Shown here: in pieces, positions 5,369 through 6,652 of the stretch | Layout: each line of letters begins with the position of its first letter | Numbering within the stretch: position 1 is the stretch's first letter | From: Paracoccaceae bacterium | GTDB lineage: Bacteria; Pseudomonadota; Alphaproteobacteria; Rhodobacterales; Rhodobacteraceae | DNA length: 6,652 nt | Assembly (NCBI GenBank): GCA_021767525.1 | Contig: JAASTF010000174.1 | Location: 1-6,652, forward strand | Direction: 5' to 3' | Translations under genes and position numbers: made by a program | The notes under the pieces: model-generated | Seen by the model: the letters and a program-made list of their open reading frames with translations, nothing else | Told to the model about the DNA's origin: nothing | Database searches by the model: none

Positions 5369-6526
5369 TCAGGGGCGCGCCGTGCTCCAGTCTATGTGGT
5401 TGATGCCCACCATACGCGCGAAGCGGGCAAGTTCGGCATCCAGTTTTTCGATCCGGGCCGCGCGCCATGTCACGCACGGTTCCGGCCAGAACCCGGTGAC
5501 GCGCAGCCAGCCCTTGGCGCGGTCGGCCTTAAGCTCGACCCGGCCCACGAAACGGTCGCCTTCGAGCAGGGGATAGACGTAATAGCCCCAGCGCCGTTCA
5601 TGGGCGGGCACGAACATCTCGTTGCGATAGTCGAAGCCGAACAGCCGCTGCAGCCGTGTGCGGTCGCGGATCGCGGGGTCGAACGGGTTGAGGATACGCA
5701 GGCGTGTGGTTGGTGCGGGCGCGGTGGCCAGACGGGTTTCGATATCGGGGTGGGCCAGCGCGTCGCGCCAGGTGCCATCGGCACCCTGCACGCGCACGGG
5801 CACGGTGCGGGCCTGGGCGGCCCAATCGCGCGCCTCGGGCGCGGTGGCCGCGCCCCAGAACCGCTGCACCTCGCCCGGGGTGGCGATGGTCAGCCGATCC
5901 AGCGCGGCATCGCCCAGGTGCCGCAATGCGGGGCCTTCGTACATCGGGTCGTGATCGGGGAACACCCGTTCGCCAAGGTCATAGAATTTCACGAAATTCT
6001 CGCGCTTCGCCGTGGCCAGAACGCCGGAATACCACATCTGGTCCAGCGCCTTTTTATGCGGCGGGCGGGCCCACATTTCGCGGCTTTCCACCTTGGTGTC
6101 GAAAGCATGGGTCGACAGCGGCCCCTCGGCGGCGATGCGGTCATGGATGCGGGCGATTTCGGCCTGGCCAAGCCCGGATTGATACCAGGGCGCGCGGGCG
6201 GCGCGGGCGCCCAGGCGGTGAAACTGGACGGACCAGTAGGGCAGCAGTTCGACCGGCAGCAGGCTGGCATCGTGGGTGAAATGTTCGAAAAGCTGCCGCT
6301 GTTCCAGCAGCGGCCACAGCTTCCCCTCGCGATAGTTCTGGTTGCGGGTCCACAGGATGTGGTTATGCGCGCGGGTTACGTTGCGGATCGTGTCGATCTG
6401 CAATAGGCCCAGCGCGCGGATCGTGCCCGCCACGTCCAACGGCCCGGTGGGCGTGGGCGCCAGCCCGTTCGTCCACAGCCAAAGCCGCCGCGCGTCGCGG
6501 TTGGGTATGTCCAGCCGCGCGGTCAC
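5369..6526 (-). CDS. YcaQ/AlkX-like winged-helix DNA glycosylase family protein
   Basis: A 385-residue cytoplasmic protein of the winged-helix HTH_42 (formerly DUF1006) family, to which E. coli YcaQ (AlkX) and Streptomyces AlkZ belong. Family members unhook DNA interstrand crosslinks or excise bulky alkylated bases. Seen in the sequence: the conserved block ALGLLQIDTIRNVTRAHNHI (38-57) with the Gln-hydrophobic-Asp triplet QID at 43-45. From memory, this is the catalytic motif of the YcaQ branch, whereas AlkZ has Gln-x-Gln. Other family landmarks are EHFTHDASLLP (81-91), WYSGVL (165-170), LRILNPFDPAIRDR (276-289), and FGFDYRNEMFVPAHERRWGYY (296-316) leading to the C-terminal beta barrel. The start is GTG at 6526, inside GTGA overlapping the stop of the upstream aldehyde dehydrogenase by four bases, so translation is likely coupled. 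No good Shine-Dalgarno is visible. The SDR gene follows after 29 bases. The lesion specificity of this protein is inferred from the family. Confidence 0.88.
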   Translation of the reverse strand: MTARLDIPNRDARRLWLWTNGLAPTPTGPLDVAGTIRALGLLQIDTIRNVTRAHNHILWTRNQNYREGKLWPLLEQRQLFEHFTHDASLLPVELLPYWSVQFHRLGARAARAPWYQSGLGQAEIARIHDRIAAEGPLSTHAFDTKVESREMWARPPHKKALDQMWYSGVLATAKRENFVKFYDLGERVFPDHDPMYEGPALRHLGDAALDRLTIATPGEVQRFWGAATAPEARDWAAQARTVPVRVQGADGTWRDALAHPDIETRLATAPAPTTRLRILNPFDPAIRDRTRLQRLFGFDYRNEMFVPAHERRWGYYVYPLLEGDRFVGRVELKADRAKGWLRVTGFWPEPCVTWRAARIEKLDAELARFARMVGINHIDWSTARP

Positions 6527-6652
6527 CCGTGAAACGCGGCGACGGTTTTCAGGGTGGTAAAGCCATAGAGCGCCTCGAACCCCTTTTCGCGGCCGTGGCC
6601 GGATTTGCCCATGCCGCCGAAGGGCAGTTCCACACCGCCGCCCGCGCCGTAA
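6523..6652 (-). CDS. Aldehyde dehydrogenase, C-terminal fragment (continues beyond the window)
   Basis: The right edge holds the last 42 codons and TGA stop (6525-6523) of a - strand gene whose beginning lies outside the window. The visible residues read YGAGGGVELPFGGMGKSGHG and continue REKGFEALYGFTTLKTVAAFHG. The PFGGxxxSGxGRExGxEAL pattern followed by a short tail ending in the T-K-T-V strand is the C-terminal signature of the NAD(P)-dependent aldehyde dehydrogenase superfamily, which oxidises aldehydes to carboxylic acids. The catalytic Cys and Glu are not in the window, so activity and substrate cannot be judged. Its stop overlaps the GTG start of the YcaQ-like gene (GTGA), making it the upstream member of this operon. 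Confidence 0.88.
   Translation of the reverse strand, partial: YGAGGGVELPFGGMGKSGHGREKGFEALYGFTTLKTVAAFHG

Noticed and set aside
5340..5477. A 46-residue N-terminal extension of the SDR protein
   Set aside because: It lies over the end of the YcaQ-like gene, precedes the usual SDR start, and a good Shine-Dalgarno sits directly before ATG 5339.
5360..6406. A 348-codon + strand open frame opposite the YcaQ-like gene
   Set aside because: The antisense product has no family signature, while the - strand frame carries a full set of YcaQ-family motifs and fits operon spacing.

Overview
The window looks like a chromosomal segment of a GC-rich alphaproteobacterium, most likely of the Rhodobacterales (Roseobacter/Paracoccus-like). 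This rests on strong G/C third-position bias and on the recognisable trio of thioredoxin-TPR protein, Lon-N-domain protein and short Trm112-like protein. The assignment comes from family knowledge and gene style, not from a database search.

Left block (about 62-1847, + strand): a compact three-gene operon. It holds a CnoX-type thioredoxin/TPR holdase (62-988), a stand-alone Lon substrate-binding-domain protein (1015-1662) and a Trm112/UPF0434 protein (1659-1847) that overlaps its neighbour by 4 bp (ATGA). This is ordinary core-genome housekeeping and proteostasis content.

Middle block (about 1900-4540): a visibly less GC-rich segment that looks like an accessory insertion between two core operons. 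It contains two tandem, distantly paralogous, membrane-anchored proteins of unknown function on the - strand (2068-2853 and 2873-3718; I believe DUF6544/DUF6920-like). A TetR/AcrR-type regulator (3828-4424) is divergently transcribed on the + strand. The divergent intergenic region carries a striking near-perfect inverted repeat (3748-3766 / 3782-3800). Each arm is itself a pseudo-palindrome, so it reads as a pair of TetR-type operators controlling both directions. The distal paralog ends at an in-frame TAG, but the same frame stays open for 22 more codons (1999-2067) that align with the C-terminus of the other paralog. The gene therefore appears to have been shortened by a nonsense mutation, or there is readthrough or a sequence error.

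Right block (4596-6652, - strand): a GC-rich operon read right to left. It consists of the C-terminal end of an aldehyde dehydrogenase (6523-6652, cut by the window edge), a YcaQ/AlkX-like winged-helix DNA glycosylase family protein (5369-6526, GTG start overlapping the dehydrogenase stop by 4 bp), and an SDR-family NAD(H)-type dehydrogenase (4596-5339). A GC-rich hairpin just past the SDR stop is a plausible terminator. Pairing an aldehyde dehydrogenase with a crosslink-repair-type glycosylase is suggestive, but its functional meaning is inferred.

The best candidate for something undescribed is the middle cassette: a TetR regulator, a double operator and two membrane-anchored DUF paralogs, one apparently decaying at its C-terminus. 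I see no RNA genes, CRISPR arrays or intact mobile elements.
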